The position numbers and the translations under genes are program-made. Shown here piece after piece: positions 51,263 through 61,869 of a stretch of DNA of 64,000 nt (within the stretch, counting starts at the first letter, position 1; every line of letters begins with the position of its first letter). The notes under the pieces were generated by a model, which worked only from the letters and a program-made list of their open reading frames with translations, was not told the origin of the DNA and did no database searches. Source of the stretch: Acinetobacter variabilis (GTDB taxonomy: Bacteria > Pseudomonadota > Gammaproteobacteria > Pseudomonadales > Moraxellaceae); contig NZ_KB850112.1 of assembly GCF_000369625.1 (NCBI RefSeq), positions 35,194-99,193 on the forward strand. The letters run 5' to 3'.

Positions 51263-52711
51263 ATGGGATCAACAGCAGCACAATATCATCAAGACTATCC
51301 ATTATATGTGGCAGGACAGCAGGTACAAACGGGTGAATGGCTGGAGGTCAAACATAAATATAGTCAGGAGCTTTATGCTCGTGTCGCGCTGGCAGATGCT
51401 GAAACTTTAGAAAAGGCAATTCAGTCTGCGACTCAGGCAGAAGCAGAAATGGCAGCATTGGAACCTTTCCAGAAACAGAAAATTCTGCTGCATTGTGTGA
51501 AGCGGTTTAATGAAATCCGTGAAGAACTGACTGAAATCCTGATTGCCGAAGGTGGCAAGCCACGTAAAGCAGCCGGTGCAGAAGTAGAGCGTTTGATCAA
51601 TACTTTCCAGATTGCGGCAGATGCGGTCACCCAGATGGATCAGGGCCGTATTTTGCCTCTGGCAGTCACCGCTGCAGCTTCAGGCTATCAGGGCATGGTG
51701 AAACAGGTACCGATTGGTGCTGTATCCCTGATTAGTCCGTTTAACTTTCCATTAAATCTGACTGCACATAAAATTGCGCCGGCAATTGCTGCAGGTTGTC
51801 CATTCGTGTTGAAACCGGCGAGCCTGACTCCAGTTTCAGCCTTAAAAATTGCCGAGATTCTGGCAGAAACTGATTTACCGAAGAATGCCTTCTCAGTTCT
51901 GCCATGTCCACGTGATCTGGCGGATGTACTGGTTACAGATGACCGTTTTAAATTGCTAAGCTTTACCGGTTCCGATGTCGTGGGCTGGGATATGAAAGCT
52001 CGTGCCGGCCGCAAAAAAGTCACACTGGAACTCGGTGGCAATGCCGCAGTGATGATTGAGCCAGATACTGAACTTAGTGAACAGCTGATTGACCGTCTGA
52101 TTGGTGGCGCTTATGGTCATGCAGGGCAGGTGTGTATCAGCGTGCAACGTATTCTGGTGCATCAGGATATTTTTGAAGAGCTGAAAGACAAGCTGGTTCA
52201 GAAACTGCAAAATCTGAAAGCCGGTGATCCGAATCTGGAAACGACTTTGCTGGGGCCAATGATCAAGGAAGCTGAAGCTAAACGTTTGCATCGCTGGATG
52301 GAAGATGCCGTAGCGCAAGGTGCCCATGTACTGACCGGTGGTGAAGTGAAAGGGGCGATGTTTGAACCGATTCTGTTGGAAAAGGTAGATCATCAACTTG
52401 AAATTTACCGTAATGAAGTTTTCGGTCCAGTCGCCATTATTGAAGCTTATAGCGATTTCGAATCAGGAATTGCCTGTATTAATAGCAGTCGCTTTGGTCT
52501 GCAAGCCGGTATCTATACTCAAAATCTGCAGAAGATGATGTATGCCTGGGATCATCTGCATGTGGGTGGTGTCATCATTAATGATATTCCGTCATTCCGT
52601 GTTGATAATATGCCTTATGGCGGTGTCAAAGATTCTGGTCTGGGCCGTGAAGGCATTCAGTCTGCGATTCGTGACATGCAGGAAGAACGTATGCTTGTCA
52701 TCAAATGTTAA
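51263..52711 (+). CDS. NAD(P)-dependent aldehyde dehydrogenase
   Basis: 482 aa. Catalytic Cys in GHAGQVCISVQRI and Glu in LELGGNAAV are present, as are the cofactor region PFNFPLNLTAHKIAPAIAAGCPFVLKPA and the GGVKDSGLGREG loop. It oxidises an aldehyde to the acid; the substrate is not evident, and no partner oxidase or transporter is beside it. ATG 51263 was chosen, with AAGG upstream; an earlier GTG at 51248 is possible. The end is followed by a terminator-like stem. Confidence 0.92.
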   Translation: MGSTAAQYHQDYPLYVAGQQVQTGEWLEVKHKYSQELYARVALADAETLEKAIQSATQAEAEMAALEPFQKQKILLHCVKRFNEIREELTEILIAEGGKPRKAAGAEVERLINTFQIAADAVTQMDQGRILPLAVTAAASGYQGMVKQVPIGAVSLISPFNFPLNLTAHKIAPAIAAGCPFVLKPASLTPVSALKIAEILAETDLPKNAFSVLPCPRDLADVLVTDDRFKLLSFTGSDVVGWDMKARAGRKKVTLELGGNAAVMIEPDTELSEQLIDRLIGGAYGHAGQVCISVQRILVHQDIFEELKDKLVQKLQNLKAGDPNLETTLLGPMIKEAEAKRLHRWMEDAVAQGAHVLTGGEVKGAMFEPILLEKVDHQLEIYRNEVFGPVAIIEAYSDFESGIACINSSRFGLQAGIYTQNLQKMMYAWDHLHVGGVIINDIPSFRVDNMPYGGVKDSGLGREGIQSAIRDMQEERMLVIKC

Positions 52712-52733
52712 GCTGACCGAATCAATCAGTACT

Positions 52734-52780
52734 ATTCCACAATCAGCATAAGGCAGGCCGGTTGTGGAATTTTGCTTTTT
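52734..52780 (+). terminator. Terminator after the aldehyde dehydrogenase gene
   Basis: Stem ATTCCACAA / TTGTGGAAT with a 19-base loop, then TTTTGCTTTTT. Confidence 0.65.
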
Positions 52781-53304
52781 ATTGCTCAAAAAGACAGCAG
52801 GCTAGGCAGAAAAGATAGGCTGAATAAATTAAGACACAGCTCTGTTTTTATTCAGAAGAAAATGAACAAAAAAGATTCAAAAACACTTTTTCAATTTCTA
52901 TTTAATACTTGATGAGTTAAGAGCGAAAAATTGCTTGAAAACTGTAGTAAAACTTAAAAACAATATATTCCAAAAAGTTTGTATACATATAACTAATAAA
53001 ATCAAGAGCTCAGCGTAGAATTATTGAGCATTTGATAAGAATAGATTATAAAAAAAGAATGTTTTAAGCAGAAATTACAGAAAAAATTTGAAAAAGTCAG
53101 TATTGTTGAACCATCTACAAGGTCGGCCTTCTGCTCAGACTTTAAGCAAGCTGTCCGGCTAGCTGACCTGTTTGTATATTAGAATTCGATGCCCAAAAGG
53201 TATAACTCTAATTCAAACACCCGAAATAATTGAAATGCTTCTTCAGTGCTCGCGACAAAACCATAACAAGCAGTATTGAATGAAGTTTAAAGTTTAGGTG
53301 TTCT
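52781..53304. other. Intergenic region, nothing recognised
   Basis: About 520 bases, AT-rich up to 53090 and then mixed. No open frame with a ribosome site, RNA or repeat was seen. It probably contains the promoter of the NSS transporter unit. Confidence 0.45.
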
Positions 53305-54780
53305 ATGACAGATACTCGAGAGAATTGGTCGGCACGATCAGGATTTATTATTGCAGCCATTGGCTCTGCCGTTGGTTTGGGGAATATTTGGCGCTTTCCA
53401 TACGTTGCCTATGAAAACGGTGGCGGGGCATTCCTGATTCCTTATCTGATTGCGATTTTTGCAGCAGGTTTACCTCTATTATTTTTAGATTATGCAGTCG
53501 GACATAAGTTCCGCAAAGCACCACCGATGGCCTATAAAAAACTCATGAATGCAGAATCTCTGGGTTGGTGGCAGGTCATGGTGACCCTGATCATCGGGAT
53601 TTATTATGCCAGCGTCCTGTCTTGGGCCGGCAGCTATATGATTTATTCCTTTGGGCAGCAATGGGGCACAGATACTCAAGCCTTTTTCTTCAATAGCTAC
53701 CTGCAAAATGGTGAGGGCCTGACCTTCGGTTTCGTCCCTGTACTGTTCTTTGGTCTGGTGATCGTTTGGGCAGCCGTGATGCTGATTCTTTACGGTGGGG
53801 TACGCCGTGGGGTGGAACTGGCGAATAAAATCTTTATGCCTTTGCTGGTAATTTTATTCACGATTCTGGTGATTCAGGCGATACGTTTACCGGGTGCAGT
53901 CGATGGCTTAAATGCCTTCTTTACCCCAAACTGGGAAGCCATGACCAATTATAAAGTCTGGCTGGCTGCTTTTGGTCACATCTTCTTCTCACTCTCAGTG
54001 GGCTTCGGGATTATGTTGACCTATGCTTCTTACCTGAAACGTAAAACAAACCTGACCGGTTCAGGTGTCGTGGTGGCATTAGCTAACTCGTCGTTTGAAA
54101 TCCTGGCAGGTATTGGGGTTTTTGCAGCACTTGGTTTTATGGCGTTCAGTTCAGGTGCGAAAGTTGAAGATGTGGTATCTGGTGGTATCGGTCTGGCCTT
54201 TATTGCCTTCCCGAAAATCATTTCCAGCTTAGGTGCAGGTGGTGATCTGTTTGGCTTCCTGTTCTTTGGTTCATTGACTGTAGCCGGTATTACTTCCATG
54301 GTGAGTATCCTGCAGGTGCCAATTGCGGCATTCCAAGACAAGCTGGGCTGGTCAAAGAACAAGTCAGTGACGATTATTGCGGGTGGTTCAGCAGTTGTAT
54401 CCACCTTGATGTTCTCGACCCATAGTGCCATTACATTTGTCGACATTATTGACTACTTTGCCAATAACATCGGTATTGTGGGTGGTGGACTGTTCTCGAT
54501 TATTTTATTGTCCTGGTTCCGTCGTCCATTGATGAAACAGCTGGAAACACATGTGAACGAGTTTGCCAGTCTGAAACTGGGTGCCAGCTGGAAGTTCATG
54601 CTGACAGTGATCACGCCTTTATCATTATTGCTGGCATTGGGTTTAACCCTGAAATCAATCATGGCAGAAGGCTATGGTGGTTATCCCGCAAGTACGCTAT
54701 GGACGATTGGTGGGGGCACCCTTGCATTCTTTATTCTGGGCGCCATTCTGCTCAGTCTAGTTAAAGACCGTCATAGTTAG
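53305..54780 (+). CDS. Sodium-dependent neurotransmitter-symporter-family amino-acid importer
   Basis: 491 aa, about 12 membrane segments. The NSS signature AAIGSAVGLGNIWRFPYVAYENGGGAF is at residues about 17-43 and includes the unwound TM1 region that binds sodium and substrate. FGIMLTYASYL (TM6/7 region) is conserved. It imports amino acids such as methionine or alanine with sodium. It is followed 10 bases later by a 36-codon gene resembling MetS, so it is probably the large subunit of a MetPS-type system. Confidence 0.92.
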   Translation: MTDTRENWSARSGFIIAAIGSAVGLGNIWRFPYVAYENGGGAFLIPYLIAIFAAGLPLLFLDYAVGHKFRKAPPMAYKKLMNAESLGWWQVMVTLIIGIYYASVLSWAGSYMIYSFGQQWGTDTQAFFFNSYLQNGEGLTFGFVPVLFFGLVIVWAAVMLILYGGVRRGVELANKIFMPLLVILFTILVIQAIRLPGAVDGLNAFFTPNWEAMTNYKVWLAAFGHIFFSLSVGFGIMLTYASYLKRKTNLTGSGVVVALANSSFEILAGIGVFAALGFMAFSSGAKVEDVVSGGIGLAFIAFPKIISSLGAGGDLFGFLFFGSLTVAGITSMVSILQVPIAAFQDKLGWSKNKSVTIIAGGSAVVSTLMFSTHSAITFVDIIDYFANNIGIVGGGLFSIILLSWFRRPLMKQLETHVNEFASLKLGASWKFMLTVITPLSLLLALGLTLKSIMAEGYGGYPASTLWTIGGGTLAFFILGAILLSLVKDRHS

Positions 54781-54790
54781 GAGAACCAAT

Positions 54791-54901
54791 ATGAATACAT
54801 CTGCATTGATCATGATGATTTTCTCCATCGTTTTATTATGGGGTGGTCTGGTACTTTCTGTGATTCATCTGGCAAAAAATCCAGAAGAACCAGAAGACTA
54901 A
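54791..54901 (+). CDS. Small subunit of the NSS transporter, MetS-like
   Basis: 36 aa, MNTSALIMMIFSIVLLWGG followed by LVLSVIHLAKNPEEPED. It has one membrane helix and an acidic tail, the size and layout of the methionine/alanine import NSS small subunits (MetS). AGGAG at 54780-54784 precedes the ATG at 54791. It overlaps no other gene and is in the same operon as the NSS transporter. Easily missed because of its length. Confidence 0.85.
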   Translation: MNTSALIMMIFSIVLLWGGLVLSVIHLAKNPEEPED

Positions 54902-54935
54902 AAATCTTCACATAAACACATTGTTGCTGTAAATG

Positions 54936-54973
54936 AAAGTCATTATCATCTTTGGTGATAATGACTTTTTTTA
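54936..54973 (+). terminator. Terminator hairpin or regulatory stem before the ZIP gene
   Basis: Stem AAAGTCATTATCA / TGATAATGACTTT with a 7-base loop and T7. It fits a terminator of the NSS unit. Since the arms (TCATTATCA / TGATAATGA) resemble Fur/Zur half-sites and lie before a metal transporter, it could also be a metal operator. Confidence 0.7.
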
Positions 54974-54984
54974 TGGGCAGACTT

Positions 54985-55800
54985 ATGGGAATTGCTCCCG
55001 TTACTGATGCACAAGTCTATACTGCTTTTGCAGTGACATTTTTAGCAGGTCTGGCAACCCTGGTGGGTGGGGGATTGGTGCTGTTCTTAAAAAAACCGAA
55101 TTACCGGGTTTTAGCCTTCGGACTGGCCTTTGCTGCGGGAGCAATGATCTATGTCTCGCTCACAGAAATTTTAAATAAATCTATTAGTTCTTTTAGCCTG
55201 GCCTTTGATGAAAAATCCGGTTTTGCTTATGGCACCTTTGCTTTTTTATTGGGTGTGGTACTGGTCTTATTGCTGGATCGATTCGTTCCTAATCCGCATG
55301 AAACCATTGAGGCACAATCGAAACAGGATCTGAGTCAGCCGCAACTGCTAAGAACCGGCCTGCTGGCCTTATTCGCGATTAGTGCACATAACCTGCCAGA
55401 AGGATTGGCGACTTTTTTTGCGACGCTGGAAAGTCCTGCACTGGGTGCACCTTTGGCGGTTGCCATTGCAATTCATAATATCCCTGAAGGTGTCGCAATT
55501 GCATTACCGGTTTATGGTGCAACAGGCCGTAAAGACTATGCACTTGTGGCCAGTCTGGTTTCAGGTTTTGCTGAACCTCTGGGCGCTGCGCTGGGCTATT
55601 TCATTCTGGCACCATATATGAGCCATACTATTTATGGTATGGTGTTTGGGATCATTGGTGGGGTGATGGTTTATCTGGCACTAGACGAACTGTTGCCGAC
55701 TGCAAAACGTTTTTCTAAAGGTCATGAAACCGTGTATGGTCTGGTCAGTGGGATGGCGGCACTGGCGACCAGTCTAGTGATTTTTAAATTTGTACAATAA
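54985..55800 (+). CDS. ZIP-family metal transporter (ZupT-like)
   Basis: About 271 aa from ATG 54985. ATG 54973 and a TTG at 54952 are in frame, but the latter lies inside the hairpin. Eight membrane segments. The metal-site motifs are HNLPEG in TM4 and HNIPEG in TM5, both intact, as in ZupT, which imports zinc and other divalent metals. The acidic cytosolic loop (PNPHETIEAQ) precedes TM4. The start is the least certain point. Confidence 0.9.
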   Translation: MGIAPVTDAQVYTAFAVTFLAGLATLVGGGLVLFLKKPNYRVLAFGLAFAAGAMIYVSLTEILNKSISSFSLAFDEKSGFAYGTFAFLLGVVLVLLLDRFVPNPHETIEAQSKQDLSQPQLLRTGLLALFAISAHNLPEGLATFFATLESPALGAPLAVAIAIHNIPEGVAIALPVYGATGRKDYALVASLVSGFAEPLGAALGYFILAPYMSHTIYGMVFGIIGGVMVYLALDELLPTAKRFSKGHETVYGLVSGMAALATSLVIFKFVQ

Positions 55801-55862
55801 TAATCTCAAATCAAGACAATAAAAAAGGCAGCCGAAGCTACCTTTTCTTTTAGCAATATCAT

Positions 55863-57167
55863 TTAAGCAGTCTTTTCAATCCGGCAATAGAAAAAGCCAT
55901 CGCCTTGACCGGTTTTAGGTAGCAGCTGACGACCATGGATCTGTTCAATGCCCCAATCGGCCTCAATTTTAATTTCTTTAGCCTCGGGATGTTTGCTAAA
56001 GAATTCGACCATCTGCTGTTCATTTTCTGCTTTGAGAATTGAACAGGTGATATAGAGCAGGGTACCACCGACTTTGAGTTGCTGCCACATATTTTCTAGA
56101 ATCTGCTTTTGCAGCTCTACCGTCTGGGTGATATCAGTTGAATGACGCAGTAAACGAATATCTGGATGGCGACGCATTACACCGATGGCTGAACATGGCG
56201 CATCCAGCACGATACAGTCCAGCTGTTCCGGTGCCTGCCAGGTAATGGCATCTGCAGCCTTAATTTCAACATGATCGCCTTCCAGTAACAGACGTTCAAG
56301 ATTTTCAGTGACACGTGTTAAACGCTTGGCATCCTGATCCAGTGCAATCAGTTTACGCGGCTGATATTTTTCTAGAATATGCGCCGTTTTACCACCCGGT
56401 GCTGCACAGGCATCAATAACATACTTGTCATCCAGATTTGGCAATAAGGTAGCGCAGAGCTGGGCATGTTCATCCTGTACCGAAAAACCACCGATATCAA
56501 AACCAGGCAAATCAGGTACTTGTACATTGGCATCGAGAATAATCCCGACCTTAGAAATCGTACAGGCGTGAGCCGGAATTTCGTGCTCTTCCAGAATTTC
56601 CAGATAGTCCTCGCGGCTAACCTGACGTTCATTTACGCGCAAGGTCAGTGGAGCAATCTGCTTTAACTGATGACTTAGTTCAGTGAGCTGTTCTGGCCAG
56701 TCTTTTTTCAGGCGTTTAAAGAGCCAACTTGGCAGGCCATGAGCCTGATCCAGTGCTGCCTGAAATTCCGATGTTTCACGTGAAACACGGCGCAGGATGG
56801 CATTCACTACGCCACTTAAAGCCTGATAGCCAAGTTGCTTTACGGCAGTCACGGTTTCAGAAATGGCAGCATGTGGCGCGATTCGGGTTTCCAGTAACTG
56901 GTATAGGCCGACATAGAGACAGGTTTCGACCGTGTCATTATTTAAAGGCTTCACTAGCAGAGGCAAGGTAATACTTTTAAGTGCATACCATTGACGTAAA
57001 GTACCCAACACCAGTTCATGGAACAGGGCACGGTCACGGTCAGCCACTTTCTTTAAATGCAGCGGCAAAATGCTAGCCAGAGATTGTCCTTGCTGTACAG
57101 CAAGTAAGGTACGAATCACTTGGGCACGCAAGTTAAGGTGAGATGTGCCTGATTCAGAATGACTCAT
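55863..57167 (-). CDS. rsmB: 16S rRNA (cytosine(967)-C5)-methyltransferase RsmB
   Basis: 434 aa. N-terminal NusB-like domain (about 1-140), then a SAM methyltransferase with [17 protein letters not shown] (SAM loop), [16 protein letters not shown] containing the first catalytic Cys, and [14 protein letters not shown] with the second. It methylates C967 of 16S rRNA. It overlaps the stop of fmt by 4 bases (ATGA), the conserved fmt-rsmB order. A perfect parS palindrome lies within the coding sequence at 56772-56787. Confidence 0.96.
   Translation of the reverse strand: MSHSESGTSHLNLRAQVIRTLLAVQQGQSLASILPLHLKKVADRDRALFHELVLGTLRQWYALKSITLPLLVKPLNNDTVETCLYVGLYQLLETRIAPHAAISETVTAVKQLGYQALSGVVNAILRRVSRETSEFQAALDQAHGLPSWLFKRLKKDWPEQLTELSHQLKQIAPLTLRVNERQVSREDYLEILEEHEIPAHACTISKVGIILDANVQVPDLPGFDIGGFSVQDEHAQLCATLLPNLDDKYVIDACAAPGGKTAHILEKYQPRKLIALDQDAKRLTRVTENLERLLLEGDHVEIKAADAITWQAPEQLDCIVLDAPCSAIGVMRRHPDIRLLRHSTDITQTVELQKQILENMWQQLKVGGTLLYITCSILKAENEQQMVEFFSKHPEAKEIKIEADWGIEQIHGRQLLPKTGQGDGFFYCRIEKTA
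56772..56787. promoter_or_regulatory. parS: parS site inside rsmB, perfect palindrome
   Basis: TGTTTCACGTGAAACA, identical to the site at 37749 and to the ParB consensus. It encodes part of the protein (FRVSRETSE region), so codon choice is constrained. Confidence 0.92.
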
Positions 57168-58126
57168 GCCAATAATTGTCCTACATGTAATTTTTGGGTC
57201 TGGTTAATTTGTACCGGATTGAGCGGTTTGCCGCCCGGCCATTGCAGTGAAGTGAGACACACTGCTTTTTCATCACCACAGGCTACATGCACACCCTGTT
57301 TATCAATCGCCAGAATCGTGCCAGCGGCATGACAGTGTGCATTTTTTTCTGAGAGTACCGAACCCCAAACCCGCAGGTTGTTATTTTCATCCAGAGGGAT
57401 AAAAGCCACCGGCCAAGGATTAAAGGCACGGATATTACGGTCAATATTAGAGGCAGTACAGCTCCAGTCAATTCGGGCTTCTGCTTTAGATAGCTTATGA
57501 GCATAGACGGTAAGTTCTTCATCCTGCACTTCCCGTGCGGCTAAATACTGTTGTAATTTTTCTTCAGATTCCAGTACCGCTACAATCGCTTCTGCACCTT
57601 GGGTAGCCAGTTTATCGTGCAGGCTGGCTGAGGTATCTTCTGCAGTGATAGGACATAAGGTTTTATACATCATGTCACCGGTATCCAGCCCGGCAGCCAT
57701 TTTCATGATGGTCACGCCAGTTTCGTGATCACCCGTTGCAATTGCACGTTGGATCGGCGCAGCACCGCGCCAGCGTGGCAGCAGTGAACCATGAATATTC
57801 AGGCAACCATATTTAGGCGTATCCAGAACCACTTGCGGCAAAATCAGACCATAGGCAGCTACGACCATCACATCAGCATTCAAGGCTTTTAACTCAGCCT
57901 GAGCAGCCAGACCTTCTTCAGTTGAAGACTTAAAATGAAGTGGTTGATATACCGGAATGTCATGTTCAAGCGCCAGCTGTTTCACAGCAGAAGCAGTAAG
58001 TTTCTGACCACGACCAGCTTTACGGTCCGGCTGAGTATAGACCGCCACAATTTCATGATCGGTTTTGAGAAGCGCAGCCAATGCAGTTGCTGCAAATTCT
58101 GGTGTGCCTGCAAATATGATTTTCAC
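57164..58126 (-). CDS. fmt: Methionyl-tRNA formyltransferase
   Basis: 320 aa. Formyltransferase domain with [36 protein letters not shown] and the folate-binding SLLPRWRG loop, followed by the C-terminal OB-like domain. It formylates Met-tRNA-fMet for translation initiation. The def gene, usually upstream, is not present here. It overlaps rsmB by 4 bases. Confidence 0.97.
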   Translation of the reverse strand: MKIIFAGTPEFAATALAALLKTDHEIVAVYTQPDRKAGRGQKLTASAVKQLALEHDIPVYQPLHFKSSTEEGLAAQAELKALNADVMVVAAYGLILPQVVLDTPKYGCLNIHGSLLPRWRGAAPIQRAIATGDHETGVTIMKMAAGLDTGDMMYKTLCPITAEDTSASLHDKLATQGAEAIVAVLESEEKLQQYLAAREVQDEELTVYAHKLSKAEARIDWSCTASNIDRNIRAFNPWPVAFIPLDENNNLRVWGSVLSEKNAHCHAAGTILAIDKQGVHVACGDEKAVCLTSLQWPGGKPLNPVQINQTQKLHVGQLLA

Positions 58127-58535
58127 ACATGAAATTCCAAATAAACTTGGCAGCTATTATAAGCTAAAAGCCAAATGGCCGCCTAATCTACAATGCACTT
58201 AACTGTTACAGCGATTATAGATTCCCACTTTTAATTAAATTTTATATAAAAAAAACTCATGCAAATTCTAAAAATTATTCATGAAAGTTTTGTATTGTCC
58301 AATCCATGATGGCGGTATAGTAGCTTTATTAAGAGATTTTTATTGTCAGCTCACCGAGACCTCTCTATAGACATTTTTTTGTCTGCATCTACAACGAATA
58401 GGTCATCTTGTAAAACAATGGCTTGTAGTATGATAGGTCTAACATTCGACTGATTTAAGCTCATTGTCAGTATGATCTAGCCAGAGTGAACTTTTTTCGG
58501 TTCATTTCAAGCTCAAACTTTGTTGGAAATATAAA
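58127..58535. other. Upstream region of the first ilvD
   Basis: About 400 bases without a gene. A weak stem pairs TGAAC with GTTCA around a T6 tract near 58488-58505, just before the start codon region. No leader peptide rich in Ile, Leu or Val was found, so attenuation is not supported. Confidence 0.4.
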
Positions 58536-60365
58536 ATGCCTGACTATCGTTCAAAAACATCGACACACGGAAGAAACATGGCGGGTGCGCGTGGCTTATG
58601 GCGCGCAACTGGGATGAAGGATGAAGACTTCGGTAAACCGATTATTGCCGTGGTGAACTCATTCACCCAGTTTGTACCGGGTCATGTTCACCTTAAAGAT
58701 CTAGGCCAGCTTGTGGCACGTCAGATTGAACAGGCAGGCGGTGTAGCAAAAGAATTCAATACCATTGCTGTAGATGACGGCATCGCGATGGGTCATGATG
58801 GTATGTTGTATTCACTGCCTTCACGTGACCTGATTGCTGACTCGGTAGAATATATGGTCAGCGCACACTGTGCCGATGCCATGGTGTGTATCTCGAACTG
58901 TGACAAGATCACTCCGGGGATGCTGATGGCAGCAATGCGTCTGAACATTCCGGTGGTCTTCGTGTCTGGCGGTCCGATGGAAGCGGGTAAAGTAAAAATC
59001 CGTGGTAATGACAAAGCCATTGACCTGATCGATGCGATGATCGTTGCGGCAGATGATAACTATACTGACGAAGAAGTTGCGGAATACGAACGTTCTGCAT
59101 GTCCAACCTGTGGTTCATGTTCAGGCATGTTCACTGCGAACTCAATGAACTGCTTGACTGAAGCATTGGGTCTGTCACTTCCAGGTAATGGTTCAACTTT
59201 GGCAACTCATGCGAACCGTAAAAAACTGTTCGAACGTGCAGGTTCTCTCATTGTTGAACTGGCAAAACGCCATTATGAACAGGATGATTACAGCGTATTG
59301 CCACGTTCAATGGTGACTAAAGCTTCGTATGAAAATGCCATGACTTTAGATATCGCAATGGGTGGTTCAACCAATACTGTTCTGCATTTATTGGCTGCTG
59401 CAAACGAAGCGGGTGTGGATTTCACCATGGATGACATCGACCGTCTGTCTCGTAAAGTACCAGTGCTTTGTAAAGTTGCTCCTGCGAAGAATGACGTGCA
59501 TATGGAAGATGTACACCGTGCCGGCGGTATTATGTCGATTCTCGGCGAACTGGATCGTGCAGGCCTGTTAGATACCTCTGTCGGTACGGTTCACGAAGCA
59601 ACATTAAAAGATGCTTTGGACAAGTGGGACATCATCCGTACTGAAGATGAAGAAGTGTATAAATTCTTTAAATCAGCACCAGGTGGTGTACCGACTCAGA
59701 CTGCATTCTCACAAGATCGTTACTACTCACGTCTGGACGGCGACCGTGAAAATGGTGTGATCCGTAATGCAGAACATGCCTTCTCTAAAGACGGTGGTCT
59801 GGCTGTGCTTTATGGTAATATCGCACTCGATGGCTGTATCGTAAAAACGGCTGGTGTAGATGAATCAATCCTGAAATTTAATGGGACTGCACGTGTATTT
59901 GAAAGCCAGGATTCTGCTGTAGATGCGATTCTGGGTGGCAAAATCACAGTAGGTGATGTAGTCGTTATTCGTTACGAAGGTCCACGTGGTGGCCCTGGTA
60001 TGCAGGAAATGCTATACCCAACCAGCTACCTGAAATCTAAGGGTCTTGGTAAAGAGTGCGCACTTCTGACTGACGGCCGTTTCTCTGGTGGTTCTTCAGG
60101 TCTGTCGATTGGTCACGTTTCTCCAGAAGCTGCTGAAGGTGGTGCGATTGGTCTGGTTGAAGATGGCGACCGTATCGAAATCGATATTCCAAACCGTACC
60201 ATTCACCTGGCTGTTGATGATGCGACTATGGCCGCTCGTCGTGCAGCACAGGATGAAAAAGGATGGCATCCAGTGGAAGACCGTCCACGTAAGATTTCTA
60301 AAGCATTAAAGGCCTATGCAATGCATACCACAAGCGCTGCAAAAGGTGCAGTTCGTGAAATCTAA
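58536..60365 (+). CDS. ilvD: Dihydroxy-acid dehydratase, long (Escherichia coli-type) form
   Basis: 609 aa. It dehydrates dihydroxyisovalerate and dihydroxymethylvalerate in valine and isoleucine synthesis. Cluster-binding cysteines are visible in [11 protein letters not shown] and [18 protein letters not shown], and the Mg2+ site in [12 protein letters not shown]. The length fits the [4Fe-4S] enzyme of enterobacteria. A second, shorter paralog follows after an IS. Terminator at 60386. Confidence 0.97.
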   Translation: MPDYRSKTSTHGRNMAGARGLWRATGMKDEDFGKPIIAVVNSFTQFVPGHVHLKDLGQLVARQIEQAGGVAKEFNTIAVDDGIAMGHDGMLYSLPSRDLIADSVEYMVSAHCADAMVCISNCDKITPGMLMAAMRLNIPVVFVSGGPMEAGKVKIRGNDKAIDLIDAMIVAADDNYTDEEVAEYERSACPTCGSCSGMFTANSMNCLTEALGLSLPGNGSTLATHANRKKLFERAGSLIVELAKRHYEQDDYSVLPRSMVTKASYENAMTLDIAMGGSTNTVLHLLAAANEAGVDFTMDDIDRLSRKVPVLCKVAPAKNDVHMEDVHRAGGIMSILGELDRAGLLDTSVGTVHEATLKDALDKWDIIRTEDEEVYKFFKSAPGGVPTQTAFSQDRYYSRLDGDRENGVIRNAEHAFSKDGGLAVLYGNIALDGCIVKTAGVDESILKFNGTARVFESQDSAVDAILGGKITVGDVVVIRYEGPRGGPGMQEMLYPTSYLKSKGLGKECALLTDGRFSGGSSGLSIGHVSPEAAEGGAIGLVEDGDRIEIDIPNRTIHLAVDDATMAARRAAQDEKGWHPVEDRPRKISKALKAYAMHTTSAAKGAVREI

Positions 60366-60385
60366 GCTGTAAATCTTTATAGCGC

Positions 60386-60418
60386 AAAAAAGCACTCCAG
60401 AGGGGTGCTTTTTTTATT
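60386..60418 (+). terminator. Terminator of the first ilvD
   Basis: Stem AAAGCACTCC / GGGGTGCTTT followed by T7. It lies 9 bases before the IS3-family element. Confidence 0.88.
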
Positions 60419-60469
60419 TTTGATAATGTCCCGTCCTGAAATAAGTTTACACCTTAAGAGACTTATTTT

Positions 60470-60859
60470 ATGGAACATGCACGAGAACAACGAGTTAAGC
60501 GCACACAACGTGATTATAGCTTCGCCTTTAAAATGATGGTGGTACATGAAGTAGAAAAAGGGCAAATTACTTATAAACAAGCTCAGGCAAAATATGGTAT
60601 TCAAGGAAGATCAACTGTGCTGGTATGGTTACGCAAGCACGGACAACAGGATTGGACTTCGAATATGCCGACTTCTTCTAAACGCCAATTAACCCCCCAA
60701 CAACGAATCCGCCAATTAGAAAAACAGTTAGCCGCAGAAAAGCTCAAAACTGAATTTATACAGGATGTGATTTATCACATTGATAAAGAGTGTGGGACTG
60801 ATCTTGGAAAAAAGTATACCGAGCACGTTTCAAAGATTGGCAAAGCCAAAGAAGACTAA
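60470..60859 (+). CDS. IS3-family transposase OrfA
   Basis: 129 aa. HTH (SFAFKMMVVHEVEKGQITYKQAQAKYGI) followed by a basic coiled coil (RIRQLEKQLAAEKLKTEFIQ). The slippery heptamer A AAA AAG at 60808-60814 is in the right frame for a -1 shift into OrfB, the classic IS3 mechanism. The extension after the shift site is short. Confidence 0.9.
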   Translation: MEHAREQRVKRTQRDYSFAFKMMVVHEVEKGQITYKQAQAKYGIQGRSTVLVWLRKHGQQDWTSNMPTSSKRQLTPQQRIRQLEKQLAAEKLKTEFIQDVIYHIDKECGTDLGKKYTEHVSKIGKAKED

Positions 60860-60930
60860 GCGTTTCACGTTATTGTCAGTGGTTAGGAATCACTCGACAA
60901 GCTTATTATCAAGCAGAAAAACGTGCTCAA

Positions 60931-61692
60931 ATGACTGCACAAGTAACAGAACAAATACTCGAGTTGGTTATGGAGTATCGCTGTCTCATGCCAAGTATCG
61001 GAACACGTAAGCTGTATTGGCTTATTAAAGGCAAATTGTTGCAGCGTGGTTTAAAGTGTGGACGGGATCAGTTATTTAAAATATTGAAAGAAAATAATTT
61101 ATTGATTCGCCCCAAGCGTCGTTATACAAAAACTACGGATAGCAAGCATTGGATGAAGAAGCATCCAAATTTATTAAAGGATTATTCAGCGGTGCAAGCC
61201 AATGAAGTCTTTGTCAGTGATATTACCTATGTTGAGAGTGCTGAAGGCGTACATTATTTATCCTTAGTGACAGATGCTTATACCCGCCAGATTAAAGGTT
61301 ATAAGTTATCGAATGATATGCGTGCAGAGAATGTTGTGCAGGCACTACATATGGCGATGCAGCATGTGACAGATCGGGCAGCCAGGATGATTCACCATTC
61401 AGACAGAGGCTCTCAGTATTGCTCTGAACTATATCAATCGGCATTACGCCATTATGGGGTATGTCCTTCTATGACAGATGGAGGAGACTGTTACCAGAAT
61501 GCATTAGCAGAGCGGATTAATGGAATATTAAAGCAGGAGTTTTTAACTACACGATGTCAAACCATGAAAGAGTTAGATCACTTAATTGCGGAATCTATCA
61601 TGATTTATAATTGCTATAGACCACATTTAAGTTTAAATATGAACACCCCGAATCAGACGTATGAGCAAACTAAAACCGAGCTAATTGCTTAA
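60931..61692 (+). CDS. IS3-family transposase OrfB
   Basis: 253 aa from the first ATG, but the coding frame extends upstream to the A AAA AAG site at 60808 (residues RYCQWLGITRQAYYQAEKR precede the ATG). The DDE residues are D in VFVSDITYV, D in MIHHSDRGSQYCS and E in NALAERINGILKQEF. All are intact, so the element may be mobile. Confidence 0.92.
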   Translation: MTAQVTEQILELVMEYRCLMPSIGTRKLYWLIKGKLLQRGLKCGRDQLFKILKENNLLIRPKRRYTKTTDSKHWMKKHPNLLKDYSAVQANEVFVSDITYVESAEGVHYLSLVTDAYTRQIKGYKLSNDMRAENVVQALHMAMQHVTDRAARMIHHSDRGSQYCSELYQSALRHYGVCPSMTDGGDCYQNALAERINGILKQEFLTTRCQTMKELDHLIAESIMIYNCYRPHLSLNMNTPNQTYEQTKTELIA

Positions 61693-61869
61693 CTCGGTTT
61701 GAAGTGGAATACTGTCAATCTATTTCAGGACAAGACATAATTGCACTACCTCAAATAACTGAATCAGATACACAGAGTCTTACTTTTATCTAAAGATCGC
61801 TTTCTATACAATCAAATAAAACCTAGACAGCTTTTAGGCTTCACAAGAATTACATCCAGGACGAATAAA

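Larger units (their letters stand above)
60427..61737 (+). mobile_element. IS3-family insertion sequence, 1311 bp, between two ilvD genes
   Basis: Imperfect terminal repeats TGTCCCGTCCTGAAATA (60427) and TGTCTTGTCCTGAAATA (61737, minus). TAA on both sides (60424-60426, 61738-61740) is a 3-bp duplication, usual for IS3 members. Both transposase frames are intact. It interrupts no gene, but separates the first ilvD's terminator from the promoter region of the second. Confidence 0.9.

Noticed and set aside
58127-58535. Branched-chain attenuator leader before ilvD
   Set aside because: No leader peptide with Ile/Leu/Val runs and no paired terminator/antiterminator.
59978-59994. CCACGTGG in ilvD as a fourth parS
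   Set aside because: Only the central eight bases match; the flanks do not.
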